A stretch of DNA of 64,000 nt from positions 119,045,329 through 119,109,328 of the forward strand of contig OX235271.1 in the NCBI GenBank assembly GCA_944472155.2, read 5' to 3'. Shown in pieces: positions 12,196-22,218 of the stretch. A program made the position numbers and the translations under genes. This DNA is from Trichobilharzia szidati. Its lineage: Eukaryota; Platyhelminthes; Trematoda; Strigeidida; Schistosomatidae. How positions within the stretch are numbered: position 1 is the stretch's first letter; each line of letters starts with the position of its first letter. Below the pieces are notes generated by a model. It made no database searches, was not told the DNA's origin, and saw nothing but the letters and a program-made list of their open reading frames with translations.

Positions 12196-14880
12196 ATGGC
12201 GAGCCTACGAAACTCATTTAAATCTAAGCGAGATACGAAGAACTCGGGATCTGCTGATAATACTTGCACTCGTGATCAAGATGATACAAAAGTGCTACCA
12301 AAGAAGCAGTCAGCCCCACCGACAGCGTCCACCTCAGCGCCTGCTTCTGTATGATTCAAGCAATGGTCGCAGCATTCTGAATGGCTTTAATGACCGCTGA
12401 CACAAAGCACAGTCGCCAAGCAACAAACCAAAGTTAAATTCCTCGCACCAGAAAAGTTTGTCTCAGGGTAATCGTTCACCTTATGGGAAGAACAATGTCG
12501 GCGCTATATTCAACAGTTCGATGGAGATCAGAGAGCTAGTGCGATCATCTGCTCGTTATCGATACCTTCACTAAAGTTGGCTGGGTCAACACCGAGGAGA
12601 CGGTGGAGGTAGAAGAGCTGTTCACGGCCATGCGTCGAGCATTTACGCCACACACCCATGTTCTTGAGCAGCGGGCTGCCCTTCATGCATGTGTCTAAAG
12701 CAGAGGCAAAAATACAGGGGAATACCTATGTCGCCTACGAGAGCTGGTTCCTGTGGCTTTCAAGGGAGACTCGGCAGAAGAGATAAGCTCCCGTACCCTT
12801 CACCAGTTCGTAGAGGGTTAACTGCATGATGAAGTAAGGGAGCGTGTCACCGAAAGTAATACTGCACTGCCAGTGGAGGCACTTCTGAGGCGGTCACGTG
12901 ATCCTTGGCTGACCTGGGGAGAGCGACAGCTATCCAACACACTATTGAGACTGGTAACTGCGTTCGACGCTTACGACATACAAGTGAGTTTTGTGGCTCA
13001 CTATAACCATTTGTAGGAAGTGTGTTGTTTGATGTAGCAATCAACGACTTAAAATTAGTCATCAGATTTACAGGGGATTGAGTTCGTTGCTTTTTACTTT
13101 GGTTAACCATAACTATTTGATATGAGAGTTAATAGTTATAGGTATGGAAGTAGTAGAGTACTTGTGCAAGGATTACAAAAAGATAAACTTTATGTAACGA
13201 ATCACGCAAAAATGTAACGCAAACGTTGGACGTACCGCGCCTATACCGCGTAAACCACCGCTTCGTGGGAAACTACTCAGAAATCACTAGCCCTCTAACA
13301 AGGTTGACTAAAAAAATATTTCCTTCATATGGACGGAGGATTGTGACCGTGCTTTTCAGCAGCTGGAAGATTCGTTATGCTCGGCGCCCACTTTAGCATT
13401 CCCGGATACATCACCAACAGCCAGTAAATACATCTTAGACACGGACGCTAGCCACACATACATTGGGGCATACATTGGCAGCCACTCATTGAGCCATGCA
13501 GAAAAGAACTACTGCATCACCAAAAAAGAAATGTTGGCTGCTGTTACCTCCGTTCGCAGATATCGACCCTATTTACTTTTTTAACCGTTTGTACTGCGAA
13601 CAGGTCACAAAGCTTTTCGGTGGTTGCAAAACTTCAAGGGCCCTGTAGGACAAACCGCAAGATGGCAGGAATACCTCCAGGGATATGACTTTGAATGTGT
13701 ACATCGTCCTGGCAAGCGGCATGCCAACGCTGATGCGTTATCTAGACGTTCTTTCAGAGTGCCCGTCCTGCGACAGCATTGATATTTGTGCTATTTCGTT
13801 GGCAGGCCTAAGTAGAGAACAGTAGGCACATATCCAGGCTACAGTCGATGAGACTGCGCTCTTATATCTATATCATCCCTTGTCGAATCGGACTGGTATA
13901 CCATTCGAAGCTGATGTAAAAAGGAAAAGTTGGGAGACGAGATGTTTTTGGGCCTTTTGGGACCAGTTAGTGCTTAAGAATGGTATTCTGTGTGTTCGAC
14001 CCGGTCCCAATTACTTGAGAAGTGTCGTAGTCCCTCAATCGTTCGTAACAGCAATTCCGGAGAAAGTAAATTGTGACTTGAGGCATGCCGGAACTAATAA
14101 GATGCTTCAAGCAATCGCCCAACGCTATTGGTGGCCTCGCCAGCGGCGCGAATTTCTAGACTTTGTCGAGCGGTGTGCGACATGCAGCAAGGTAAAGAAC
14201 CCACAGAGGAAAACTAGAGCGCCACTTACTAATATGAAAGCTGGATATCCCAACGAAGTAATCGATGTGGACTTAATAGGACCGTTATGTGAGACCACGC
14301 GTGGGAAATACATCTTGGTCATCGTCGATTATTTTACGAAGTGGTGTGAAGCTCTATCCCCTCAGCGAATTGATGCTTCTACGGTGGCCAAAGCTATATT
14401 CGATTGTTGGACTGACCGCTGGGGCGCACCAGAGCAATTACATTCTGATCAAGGGACCAAATTTGAAAGTTTCTTGGTTAGAGAATCGTGTCATCTATTT
14501 GGAACTAAGAAGTCAAGAATCACAGTATCCCAGGGTTAGTAGAGCGTACCAGTCGAACTTTGAAATCATTACGACTATTTTTAGAAAGAGAAGCTGAATC
14601 AGCCCGGGACATCATGCTACCAAGGTGCTTGCTTGCCTACCGGGGAAGCACGCACATGTCGAGGGGAAGACACCACACCTGTTATGGATTGGCTGCAGGT
14701 TACGCCTGACTAGTGATACACTGGTTATGGCCCAGTGGTATGATCCACTGAATACACAGAAATGATAATAAGGTTGCGAGGAGACATAGCCAGGTAGCAT
14801 AGCTGTGCACGCGAGGAACTTCAGAGAGCACGAGAACTGCAGAAAAATTACTATGATAATAAGCAGTGGGAACACCATTC
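12196..14880 (+). pseudogene. Decayed Gypsy element A: gag, RNase H remnant and integrase, with internal deletion
   Basis: Gag-like text begins near ATG 12196. From about 12430 it reads, across several frames, as a Gypsy gag: FLAPEKF, LWEEQCRRYIQQFDGDQ, AMRRAFTPHTHVLEQRAALHA. The stretch 13000-13200 does not look retroviral, and what follows (13230-13770) already aligns with the RT thumb and RNase H (ending GKRHANADALSRR), so protease and the RT palm are missing. The frame 13880-14539 is integrase: RYWWPRQ, a zinc-finger CATCSKV, Asp in VIDVDLIGPL and Asp in LHSDQGTKFES. The third catalytic Glu region follows only in broken frames. Many stops and frameshifts make it dead. I found no LTRs for this copy. 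Confidence 0.75.
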
Positions 14881-14887
14881 AGTATAG

Positions 14888-16325
14888 GTGATGAGGTGTA
14901 GCTGCGTCAACCAGGGACTGACAGCCGGAATCGAAATAGAGCTCAAGCACAGTGGGCAGGTACACATGTGGTGTACCAAAGAGCAACTGACCAGTTGTTT
15001 TTGCTGGTATCATAGAAAGTTTGGAAACCGGACTATTCGGTGTTTGAAACCACGTGCTTTCAGCAGTAGCGACTCGGCTCAGGGAAACTCCCCGGCCAGA
15101 CAGTGATGGCGATGGCTGTTACTGGCAACCGTTCAAGTCGCCTTTTCTACGTGAGGGACAAAACTACAGGCACATTATTCCTGGTAGACACAGGAGCCGA
15201 AGTTAGTGTAATACCTCCTTCACTCTCCAGGCTGCCTCCTAGCACAGCTGCAAAACTTTCACTTCGAGCAGCTAGCCAAACTAGCATACGGACTTACGGT
15301 GAACAATCACTTATTTTGGATCTTGCTTTACGTCGTCGATTTCCATGGATATTCATAGTAGCTGACGTTCGTCATGCTATACTGGGTGCTGATATTTTAA
15401 GTATTTTCAATCTGTTGGTTGATCTCAACAAGAAAAAGCTGATTGATAACTTCAAGTCTACGGAATCATCTCAAACTGCTCCGTTTATAACATATGCATC
15501 AAAAAGCCAGATGGTTGCATGTTTTCTGCATCACTTTAACGTTTCCCTAAAATTTAAAAGTCATCTTTTAATATCCAAGATGTACCTGATTCTGTCACGC
15601 ATAAAATTGTCACAACTGGTCAACCCATTAGAGCACGTCCTCGTCGACTACCACCCGATAAGTTAGCAGCAGCCAAAGCTGAATTCGAACACATGATGCA
15701 ATTTTGCATCATTCGGCCATCCAACAGTCCCTGGTCCTCACGACTACATATGGTACCAAAAGCTGAGCATGACTGGCGACCATGTGGGGATTACCTACGT
15801 TTGAATAACGTCACTGTCCCAGATCGTTATCCCATTCCCCACTTGCATGGTTTCTGTCTGACACTGCAGGGTAAGGTTATTTTCTCCAAAGTTGATTTAG
15901 TCAGAGCTTATCACCAGATTACAGTCGCTGCTGAAAAGATTGAGAAGAAAGCCATTATAACACTTTTTGTCTTGTTTGAATTCTTACGAATGCCATTCGG
16001 GCTGAAAAACGCTGCACAGTCTTTCCAGCGCTTCATGGACCAAGTCACGCAGGGCCTTGACTTTGTGAACGTTTATATTGATGATTTACTAATTGCTAGC
16101 AAGTCGGAAGAGGAACATAAGGATCATGTTACTACTTTTTTCAGCGTTTCGAACAGTACGGTGTCGTTATAAACCCTAAGAAGTGCACTTTCGGTGCCTC
16201 TTCTATTCAATTCCTGGGGCATTGCATAACTGCCGATGGAACCAGGCCTACTGAGGAAAAGGTAGATACAATCAAAAGCCTCCCTAAACCAGACTCATTG
16301 AAGAAAGATCGTCCCCTACACTTAC
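14888..16325 (+). pseudogene. Decayed Gypsy element B: nucleocapsid tail, protease and reverse transcriptase
   Basis: A second Gypsy lineage, closer to the intact element at 20936-26148. The frame 14888-15106 ends gag with a Cys/His motif (CWYHRKFGNRTIRCLKP). The frame 15088-15666 is protease, with the aspartyl motif [13 protein letters not shown] and the second-half ILGADIL. The frame 15693-16172 is RT, with [28 protein letters not shown] and catalytic YIDD. The text continues in another frame to about 16310 (FLGHCITADG, then a linker) and stops abruptly. The protease frame lies -1 to gag across a GGGAAAC heptamer, as in the intact copy. It directly abuts element A, so one insertion may have cut into the other. 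Frameshifts make it inactive. Confidence 0.85.
15082..15088 (+). promoter_or_regulatory. Conserved -1 frameshift heptamer GGGAAAC (decayed Gypsy B)
   Basis: The heptamer reads G GGA AAC in the gag frame, the X XXY YYZ layout needed for simultaneous -1 slippage. Gag ends five codons later at TGA 15104-15106, and the protease frame is open from the slip site onward. The flanking residues align with those of the intact element (gag frame QGNSPA against VGNYPA), so the site is homologous rather than accidental. Confidence 0.75.
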
Positions 16326-16590
16326 ATATTTAATCTCTGTGCGGTAAGTCCAGCTGTCTCGAACCACTGCCATAGCTTCAGTTGCCAATTCTGTAGCAGC
16401 ATCATTCTCACTCATTCAGATAAACAAGACTTGTTGGTCTACCACGTGATTGCTGTGAAGCATATCATCCAGAAAGTACTCATTAAAGTCGAAAACCTTT
16501 TCTTCTCCTTGTCTTGTACTTTATCAGTCTTATTCTTGTTCTTTTGGGTAGATGCTGTTGCACTCTTATTCGTACATAGCATAAGTCACA

Positions 16591-17032
16591 GTGATTGTTA
16601 ATATGGCTGTCGAAAGTAGCCTTAGAAAAAGCAATAAAACACCATACTCTGTAGTCACAAGGGCTTCAGCCGGAGAAGGAAAAATCCCAGGAACATCAAC
16701 CCTGTCCCGCATACCGATCCTAAAGACTCGTGTAGGTCTTGTCTGTTCTGATACTACGCCTGCATTGCCACAGTCTAGTACTGAAACGGCGCGGGCAATA
16801 CCAGGTGGACAGGATACTACACCTGCAATCAATGAAAGCCCGTGCGTGAAACACAGCAAAACTAAAAAGAAACGCTCAAGACGTCATTAGACCTCGAAGG
16901 CGTCATCAAGGAAGGGAGACAAATGTCAGGCTTGTAGTGTTATCGTTCCTAAAACTGACTCAGCTTTTGAATGCAATTTTCGCAAACGATGGGTACACTG
17001 CCGTTGTACTATGAATAACCCAGGTACTAGCC
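16591..17032 (+). CDS. CR1-like ORF1 with Cys/His finger (broken)
   Basis: The 99-codon frame 16591-16890 (MAVESSLRKSNKTPYS to a basic tail KTKKKRSRRH) sits where ORF1 is expected. It is followed, in a shifted frame, by a finger-like stretch CQACSVIV, then ECNFRKRWVHCRCT at about 16919-17012, which resembles the PHD/RING-like finger of CR1 ORF1 proteins. ORF1 proteins bind the element RNA. The stop at 16888-16890 separates the two parts, so this copy does not encode an intact ORF1. Confidence 0.6.
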
Positions 17033-18766
17033 ATGGACAGAAGTTCGAGTATAAGGGTGAGACAAGACAAACTATGGGCTATCAGACAAATGGCGAGGGA
17101 GTCATCGGAACTGATGCCTTCTACCTCAATGGTGGTACTTGGTGTTCCAGAGCTGGAAACGGGCACTGCTTGTGGAAAACACGTGCATGACGTACAGCAA
17201 TGGAGATGGCCATCATCTCAGATGGCCCTTGGTGCTTCTGGAGCAATCTCCATTTTCCGACTACCTCGCCACGCTCATCTCACACTGATTAGCTCCCCAA
17301 AGCTGCTAAGTGTCACATTCAACTCCCCAGAGCAGTTGGCCATAACACTTCAACGGTGGTACGAGATCAAGAGAAAACTGGGAGGACACATCCGATGCCG
17401 CGAAAGCAGACCTCGAACCATAAGTAGGCAGCAAACGGAGGCTTTAATACGTCCCCAAGCTTCAGTGACACTCCAGCGATGCAGTTCTGAGAATAACAGT
17501 CTGTGTCACCCAAGTGTCCTGCCTAAATCCATGGAAAAACTACAACGGGCCGGTTCCATCGAAATCGGCCAACTAGTCCCAACATCAAGTCCCCTACCAG
17601 CAGATAGGTCCACTTTAACTACCCCACAACACTCTGAGGTTGTAAGACTCACTGTCAGCTGCCTATATGGCAATGCGAGAGGGCTGAGAGGAAAAGTAGG
17701 CGAACTCCGAAATCTCCAAGCATACCTACAACTGAAAATGATCATTCTAACTGAAACGTGGCTAACCCCCACTATCGCTGACGACGAAATCAGTATAGGT
17801 GATATGGTTCTGGTCAGGAGAGACAGGGATAATAAGGAAGGAGGGGGAGTTGCCATATACTTTGATAGGCAACTTAAATGTGTGCGCGCAACGGACCCAC
17901 CACTTATTGAACTCCCAGACTCCATATGGTGTCATTTCACCGTAGGCCACACCAAGCATTTACTTGGTGGCATCTACCGATCTCCCACATGTGGGATAGA
18001 GCACAATCAGCTACTGCTCAGCACTATCACAGGGATACGAGACTTGGGCTATGACCAAATCACCATTGCTGGAGATTTCAATGCCCCATCACTGAACCTT
18101 GACTCGGGGTATGCTAAGGGAAAATTCGGCCGAAATCTACTGCAAGCTATTCGGGACACGGGACTGACTGAGAATGTTGGAGACGACACTAGGTGGGGCC
18201 CTAGTGGAAAGTCATCAAAACTAGACTACATTCTGACTAGTGACCAACCACTCGTTGAAAAGGTCCAGTTCATGACTCCTCTAGGAAGTAGTGACCATGC
18301 AGTCATAGGTTTCGATCTCGTTCTCCGTGAGCATTCGCAGTGGGACGCTACGCAACCATGTCTGTGTTATAACAAGGCTGACTATGCTGAAATGCGGAGG
18401 CTCTTGTCCGACGCAGACTGGCCCTTAGCATGGGATGAGCTGTCTGTGGATGAACACTGGGAAGTGGTAAAAGAGATTGTCCATACAGTAATCTCGGATA
18501 CCGTCCCTTTAGTCACAACACAGCCCAAAAGGAAGTCATCATGGTTGAAGAGAGGCACGCAATGTGCTCTGCGAGCAAAGCGGAAGGCTTGGTTTACGTG
18601 GCGCGTATCTAAGAGTCAGATCGACCACAACGCATACATGGAACTCAGCAACCGGTACAATGCGAGAGTCAGGAGTGACAAGAGGTCATTCCAGGCTAAC
18701 GTTGCTAAAACCTCCCAGCGAACGCCAAAATCTTGTACCGATTCATGTTGGAAAGAAAACCAATGA
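17033..18766 (+). CDS. CR1-like ORF2, endonuclease part
   Basis: A 577-codon open frame. About the first 200 residues include linker sequence. The apurinic-like endonuclease (exonuclease-endonuclease-phosphatase fold) follows at about residues 205-430: NARGLRGKVGEL, LTETWLTP (catalytic Glu), GGVAIYF, AGDFNAP (catalytic Asp/Asn), SKLDYILTS, and SSDHAVIGFDL (catalytic Asp-His). These residues nick the target DNA. The frame ends with a basic linker before the RT, at TGA 18764-18766. A functional element would continue into RT, so this stop marks decay. Confidence 0.85.
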   Translation: MDRSSSIRVRQDKLWAIRQMARESSELMPSTSMVVLGVPELETGTACGKHVHDVQQWRWPSSQMALGASGAISIFRLPRHAHLTLISSPKLLSVTFNSPEQLAITLQRWYEIKRKLGGHIRCRESRPRTISRQQTEALIRPQASVTLQRCSSENNSLCHPSVLPKSMEKLQRAGSIEIGQLVPTSSPLPADRSTLTTPQHSEVVRLTVSCLYGNARGLRGKVGELRNLQAYLQLKMIILTETWLTPTIADDEISIGDMVLVRRDRDNKEGGGVAIYFDRQLKCVRATDPPLIELPDSIWCHFTVGHTKHLLGGIYRSPTCGIEHNQLLLSTITGIRDLGYDQITIAGDFNAPSLNLDSGYAKGKFGRNLLQAIRDTGLTENVGDDTRWGPSGKSSKLDYILTSDQPLVEKVQFMTPLGSSDHAVIGFDLVLREHSQWDATQPCLCYNKADYAEMRRLLSDADWPLAWDELSVDEHWEVVKEIVHTVISDTVPLVTTQPKRKSSWLKRGTQCALRAKRKAWFTWRVSKSQIDHNAYMELSNRYNARVRSDKRSFQANVAKTSQRTPKSCTDSCWKENQ

Positions 18767-20657
18767 ACCAGGGGGTGTGCGCCTTAGAAGGCCCATACGG
18801 GCAATACCTCACTAGTCTGGAGATGGCTGAAACATTCAGTTTAGCCTTCGCCAAACAGCTAAACAACAATGTGGGTATTACCGTTAAGGACTGAAATGGT
18901 GGCACCACTATTTCACAAGAGGAAGACCTAATGGCTACTCACCAAATAATCCCCGCAATAGTACTAGGGAAGCTACAGCGACTCACACCTGAGAAGTCCT
19001 CAGGTTGTGATGACATCAGGCCATCTGTTCTGAAACAGTGCGCCGAAGCTCTCTGTGGGCCCTCATGCGACTTGTTGCAACAAGCAATGGATTCAGGGAA
19101 ACTGCCAAGGGAGTGGAAAAGAGCCATCCTTTCTCAGATCTTCAAGGGTGGGGATGGACAAAATGCCACTTGTTATGGACCAGTAGCTCTACTCTCAGTG
19201 GTATCAAAAGTACTGGAAAGCATTATTGACGATCACATAAGGGAATACCTCGATAGGCCTAATATACACCATGAAGCCCAACACGGTTTCAGGAAAGGCG
19301 GATCCTGTGTTACTAACCTACTATCATCTTAGGACGATTGGACATCATGCTGGGATACGAATGTTCCAGTCCATGTGGTCTCCCTAGATTTTGAGAAGGC
19401 ATCTGACACGGTTCACCATGACCTTCCCCTACACAAAATAAGCCAGGCAGGTATAGGTAAGCCACTTCTGTCATGGTCAAAGGACTACCTAGCTTGAAGG
19501 CAATTTTGCACTAAGGCCAATCCAGTCCGATCATTTTGGCACAGCTCGTCATCAGGAGTGTCGCAGGGTTCTATCCTTGGACCACTAATGTTCTTTATTT
19601 TTATCAATGATCTACCATGCCGTCTTAGCTGCCCGACTCTTCTATACGCTGACGACGTAAAGATATGGGGAGCGATAAAGTGTGTGGAGGACTCAGATAT
19701 GCTGCAGGCAGATCTAAAGCTTCTGGAAGACTGAGCAGTAACCAGTGGCACGATTGTTTTTTGATTTACAGCTTGATGCCCCACCGTATTTTCAGTACAA
19801 GTATGGAATTTTCAGCATGGATATCGGTAGCCCAAATTCAGGCCGACCATAGATATCGGGTGTGCGCCGGCAGGGGATCGAACCCCGGACCATGTGCATG
19901 GTCGGCTAGAGTCCTAACCACTGTGCCACCGACGCACAGTTTCAACCTGAAAAGGTGCAAAGTAGTGAAATTATGCACCTGTAGGCTGCAGAATGCAAGT
20001 TACATCCTATGCAATGAAAGCTTGCCCTGCACAACGTCGGAACGTGACTTAGGTCTAGTTCTAACGGAGAAAATGGACACAAGCGTAAATTACACGGAGG
20101 ACGTAGCAAGGGCATATGCGGTCATACACTTTACACATAGATAGTTAACTGCACTTACTCCTGAGCTGTTTCTAAGGTTGTACAAAACATACGTCAGACC
20201 ACACCTTGAAGTGCATAATATCATTGCACCCCCACTGCTTAAAAGAGAAGCCAACCTCTTGGAAAGAGTCCAACGACGGGCAACAAAAGGAGTGGTTGGT
20301 CTCCGAAACAAACCATATGATGAAAGGCCGAAGAAATTAGGCCTATTCACACTCAGTTACCGTCGTCTTAGGGGGGATTTGATTACAGTCTACAAGATAA
20401 CAAATGATCAGAATCACCCAGACAAAGGTGTTCTGCCATTGAGTAGGTACAGGCTCCCTCGTGGAAATCCCAGAAGGATAGCTCACCAGAGGGCAAGGAC
20501 CCGGGTGCGCTCCCACTTCTTTTCACTGTGGGTTTGCCATCCCTGGAATTCCTTGCCGGCAAGTGTAGCTATGGCATCGTCTGTGGACGCATTTAATCGA
20601 AGGCTCGACAACCATGCAGCAACACAAGGACTGCGTCCAAATGGCCTATCCCCTTAA
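18767..20657 (+). pseudogene. CR1-like ORF2, reverse transcriptase and C-terminal domain (broken, SINE-interrupted)
   Basis: RT blocks are spread over frames: 18931-19332 has KSSGCDDIRPSVLKQ, LPREWKRAILSQIFKGG, and EAQHGFRKGGSCVTNLL; about 19380-19480 continues with DFEKASDTVHH; the catalytic Tyr-Ala-Asp-Asp is at about 19640 ([11 protein letters not shown]). The text then runs to about 19756, is broken by a minus-strand SINE, and resumes at about 19941 with FNLKRCKVVKLC. The frame 20178-20657 is the CR1-type C-terminal domain (YVRPHLE, VQRRATKGVVGL, RRLRGDLITVYKI, WNSLPA, VDAFNRRLD). Several in-frame stops show it is inactive. Confidence 0.85.
19757..19938 (-). mobile_element. tRNA-like SINE, copy 1, inserted in the CR1-like element
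   Basis: On the minus strand it starts with a 78-nt tRNA-like head (19861-19938), followed by about 90 nt of body and an A-rich tail (the T run at 19757). The head has an A-box-like tggcacagtggttag and a B box ggttcgatccc, the internal RNA polymerase III promoter of tRNA-derived SINEs. The head differs from copy 2 at only three of 78 positions. It splits the CR1 RT reading text, so it inserted after that LINE. No clear target duplication was found. Confidence 0.85.
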
Positions 20658-20935
20658 AATCCCATACACCATTCGGGGGTAGACAACAAAGTTAGTCGTT
20701 GTACTTCCTTACATTTTCTCCTGTCTTACTCTTCTGACAACTCTAACTACACTTATTATTATTACCAATATATATATATATCAACTTCAAATTTAATCAG
20801 CTGACTGTTGTTACGTTTTCCTTTATTTCTTCTTCTGTCTGTTAGTCTGAATAACTTCACTAATTATATCTATTATTATTATCTCTTTTCTTTTGACGAC
20901 GATACCGGAGGCCTAACTGGTGAAAGGATCAACTC

Positions 20936-21285
20936 TGTAGCGGTAAATAATTCCCCAAAATTATTGACCACAGCAATCATCACTCAACATTGGATGCTGA
21001 CCATCACTGTTTAAGTCGACTTGTTTAGCTGAAGGCTTACGGTCAAGCATCCCCGCCATTTGGTACCCCGTCGTGTCACGTGCGTGCACGATTACTAGCT
21101 AGCTAAGCATTCACCTCTACCCGCGATTTGGTCCCGAAATATACTACGTACTTTGGACGACAAAATCTGGTCTTTTGCTTTACCATTTGGTACTCGAAGA
21201 ACGAACACTATAGAAGTTGTTGGTATAAGATCTTGCGTTAGTATAATCCGTACAACTCGCGAACGTCGATACCTTCGTCCTCTAA
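20936..21285 (+). repeat. 5' LTR of the intact Gypsy element
   Basis: 350 bp, starting tgtagcgg and ending cctctaa; it matches 25799-26148 with one difference. The end is fixed by the target duplication on the 3' side, with one base of ambiguity because both flanks continue with a. Confidence 0.95.
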
Positions 21286-21287
21286 AC

Positions 21288-21305
21288 TGGTGAGCCCAAC
21301 CACGA
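21288..21305 (+). promoter_or_regulatory. Putative primer binding site
   Basis: Begins TGG (tggtgagcccaaccacga) two bases after the 5' LTR. This is the expected position and start for pairing with the CCA end of a host tRNA that primes minus-strand DNA synthesis. I cannot identify the tRNA from memory. Confidence 0.65.
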
Positions 21306-21387
21306 ACTACATCTTCAATTCACACGCAGATAAACCCGGTGAGTTCGTTCCTTTTTGTGTTTATTCTTGTACTATATTGTTATCGGC

Positions 21388-22218
21388 ATGCTTTTCGTCA
21401 TGAGTGATCCTAGCCCCAAGGTTATTCGGATTCGCTCAACCTCCAAAACAATCCAGCTAGTACCATATTGGCCAGATAATGCGGAAACGTGGTTTCAGAT
21501 TGCTGCGTCTGATTTTTGTGAAAATGGCATAACTGATCAACGTTCACAGTTCCTTGCAGTTATTCACGCCCTACCGCGGGAATTCAGCAAGTGCATAACT
21601 CTGCAGATGTCGGTAAGTAACTCGTACGAGTTGCTCAAAGCATCCCTCCTCAAGAGAAACGTTCTCACAGATCGACAACGTCTGGATGAGTTATTTCGTA
21701 ACATCGAGTTAGGAGATCAGTCAGCCGTGAGCATGCTGGCAAGAATGAAAGAGATTATTGGCCAAAGTCAGTTCGATGAAGGACTGTTCAGAGAACTATT
21801 TTTATCCAAACTGCCACAGTTAGTTCAGACTGTACTTGTGACACTTCAGGGTGTTCTCATGGACGATTTAGCTGTCTCTGCAGATAGAATTCTAGAGATA
21901 ACGAAACGGCCAGTTACCGAAGTATACTCTGTTACCGAACAGACTTCGAGGAAGGATTCTGCAATGATAGAGTTATGCAACTCCGTCCAGCAGATGCTTA
22001 GGTCAAAAAAGCCTAGCAATTCCTCCTACCGTCGTTCTAAATCCCCTCAACGGCAAAACGCACGTGGACGATCTAAGTCCAACACACGTTCTCTCAAAAA
22101 TCCTGACTGGTGTTGGTATCACAACACCTATGGCCAGGAAGCGAAATGTTGTCGAAAACCTTGTGATTTCGGCAAAACCTCCAAGTCTGTGGGAAACTAT
22201 CCCGCCGGGACGCGTTAG
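21388..22218 (+). CDS. Gag protein of the intact Gypsy element
   Basis: Predicted 276 residues from ATG 21388; a second ATG at 21400 is as plausible. Gag forms the virus-like particle that packages element RNA. The N-terminal two thirds is a capsid-like helical region ([49 protein letters not shown]). A basic Ser/Arg-rich stretch (about residues 205-235) precedes a Cys/His motif [18 protein letters not shown] near the C-terminus, spaced CX2HX8CX4C rather than the classic CX2CX4HX4C. Related motifs occur in Gypsy elements of flatworms, and decayed element B has one too. It ends at TAG 22216-22218, just after the frameshift heptamer. Confidence 0.9.
   Translation: MLFVMSDPSPKVIRIRSTSKTIQLVPYWPDNAETWFQIAASDFCENGITDQRSQFLAVIHALPREFSKCITLQMSVSNSYELLKASLLKRNVLTDRQRLDELFRNIELGDQSAVSMLARMKEIIGQSQFDEGLFRELFLSKLPQLVQTVLVTLQGVLMDDLAVSADRILEITKRPVTEVYSVTEQTSRKDSAMIELCNSVQQMLRSKKPSNSSYRRSKSPQRQNARGRSKSNTRSLKNPDWCWYHNTYGQEAKCCRKPCDFGKTSKSVGNYPAGTR
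22191..22197 (+). promoter_or_regulatory. -1 ribosomal frameshift heptamer GGGAAAC
   Basis: Reads gtG GGA AAC in the gag frame, a canonical X XXY YYZ slippery heptamer seven codons before the gag stop. The -1 frame is open from 22167 through the whole pol. Downstream sequence can fold: a TCCC/GGGA hairpin at 22200-22210, and a 6-bp AGCGGC/GCCGCT stem (22217-22222 with 22243-22248) enclosing an ACCG/CGGT hairpin. The same heptamer and geometry are kept in decayed element B. Slippage itself is inferred. Confidence 0.85.

Larger units (their letters stand above)
16500..20770 (+). mobile_element. CR1-like non-LTR retrotransposon (LINE)
   Basis: A CR1/Jockey-type LINE with two reading regions, an endonuclease and a reverse transcriptase in the expected order, and a CR1-type C-terminal domain. 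It ends near 20770 in a simple-sequence tail (attattattattacc, then a TA run). Stops and frameshifts split the polyprotein, and a SINE interrupts it at 19757-19938. The 5' boundary is uncertain. Such elements integrate by target-primed reverse transcription. Schistosome genomes are known to hold CR1 elements (SR1 and Perere types), but I cannot assign the family. Confidence 0.85.

Noticed and set aside
17506..17925. 139-codon minus-strand open frame
   Set aside because: Antisense shadow of the CR1-like endonuclease frame, with low-complexity Ser/Leu text.
20936..21285. Relation of the 350-bp LTR to the 314-bp solo LTR at 52544
   Set aside because: I see no shared sequence beyond the TG start.
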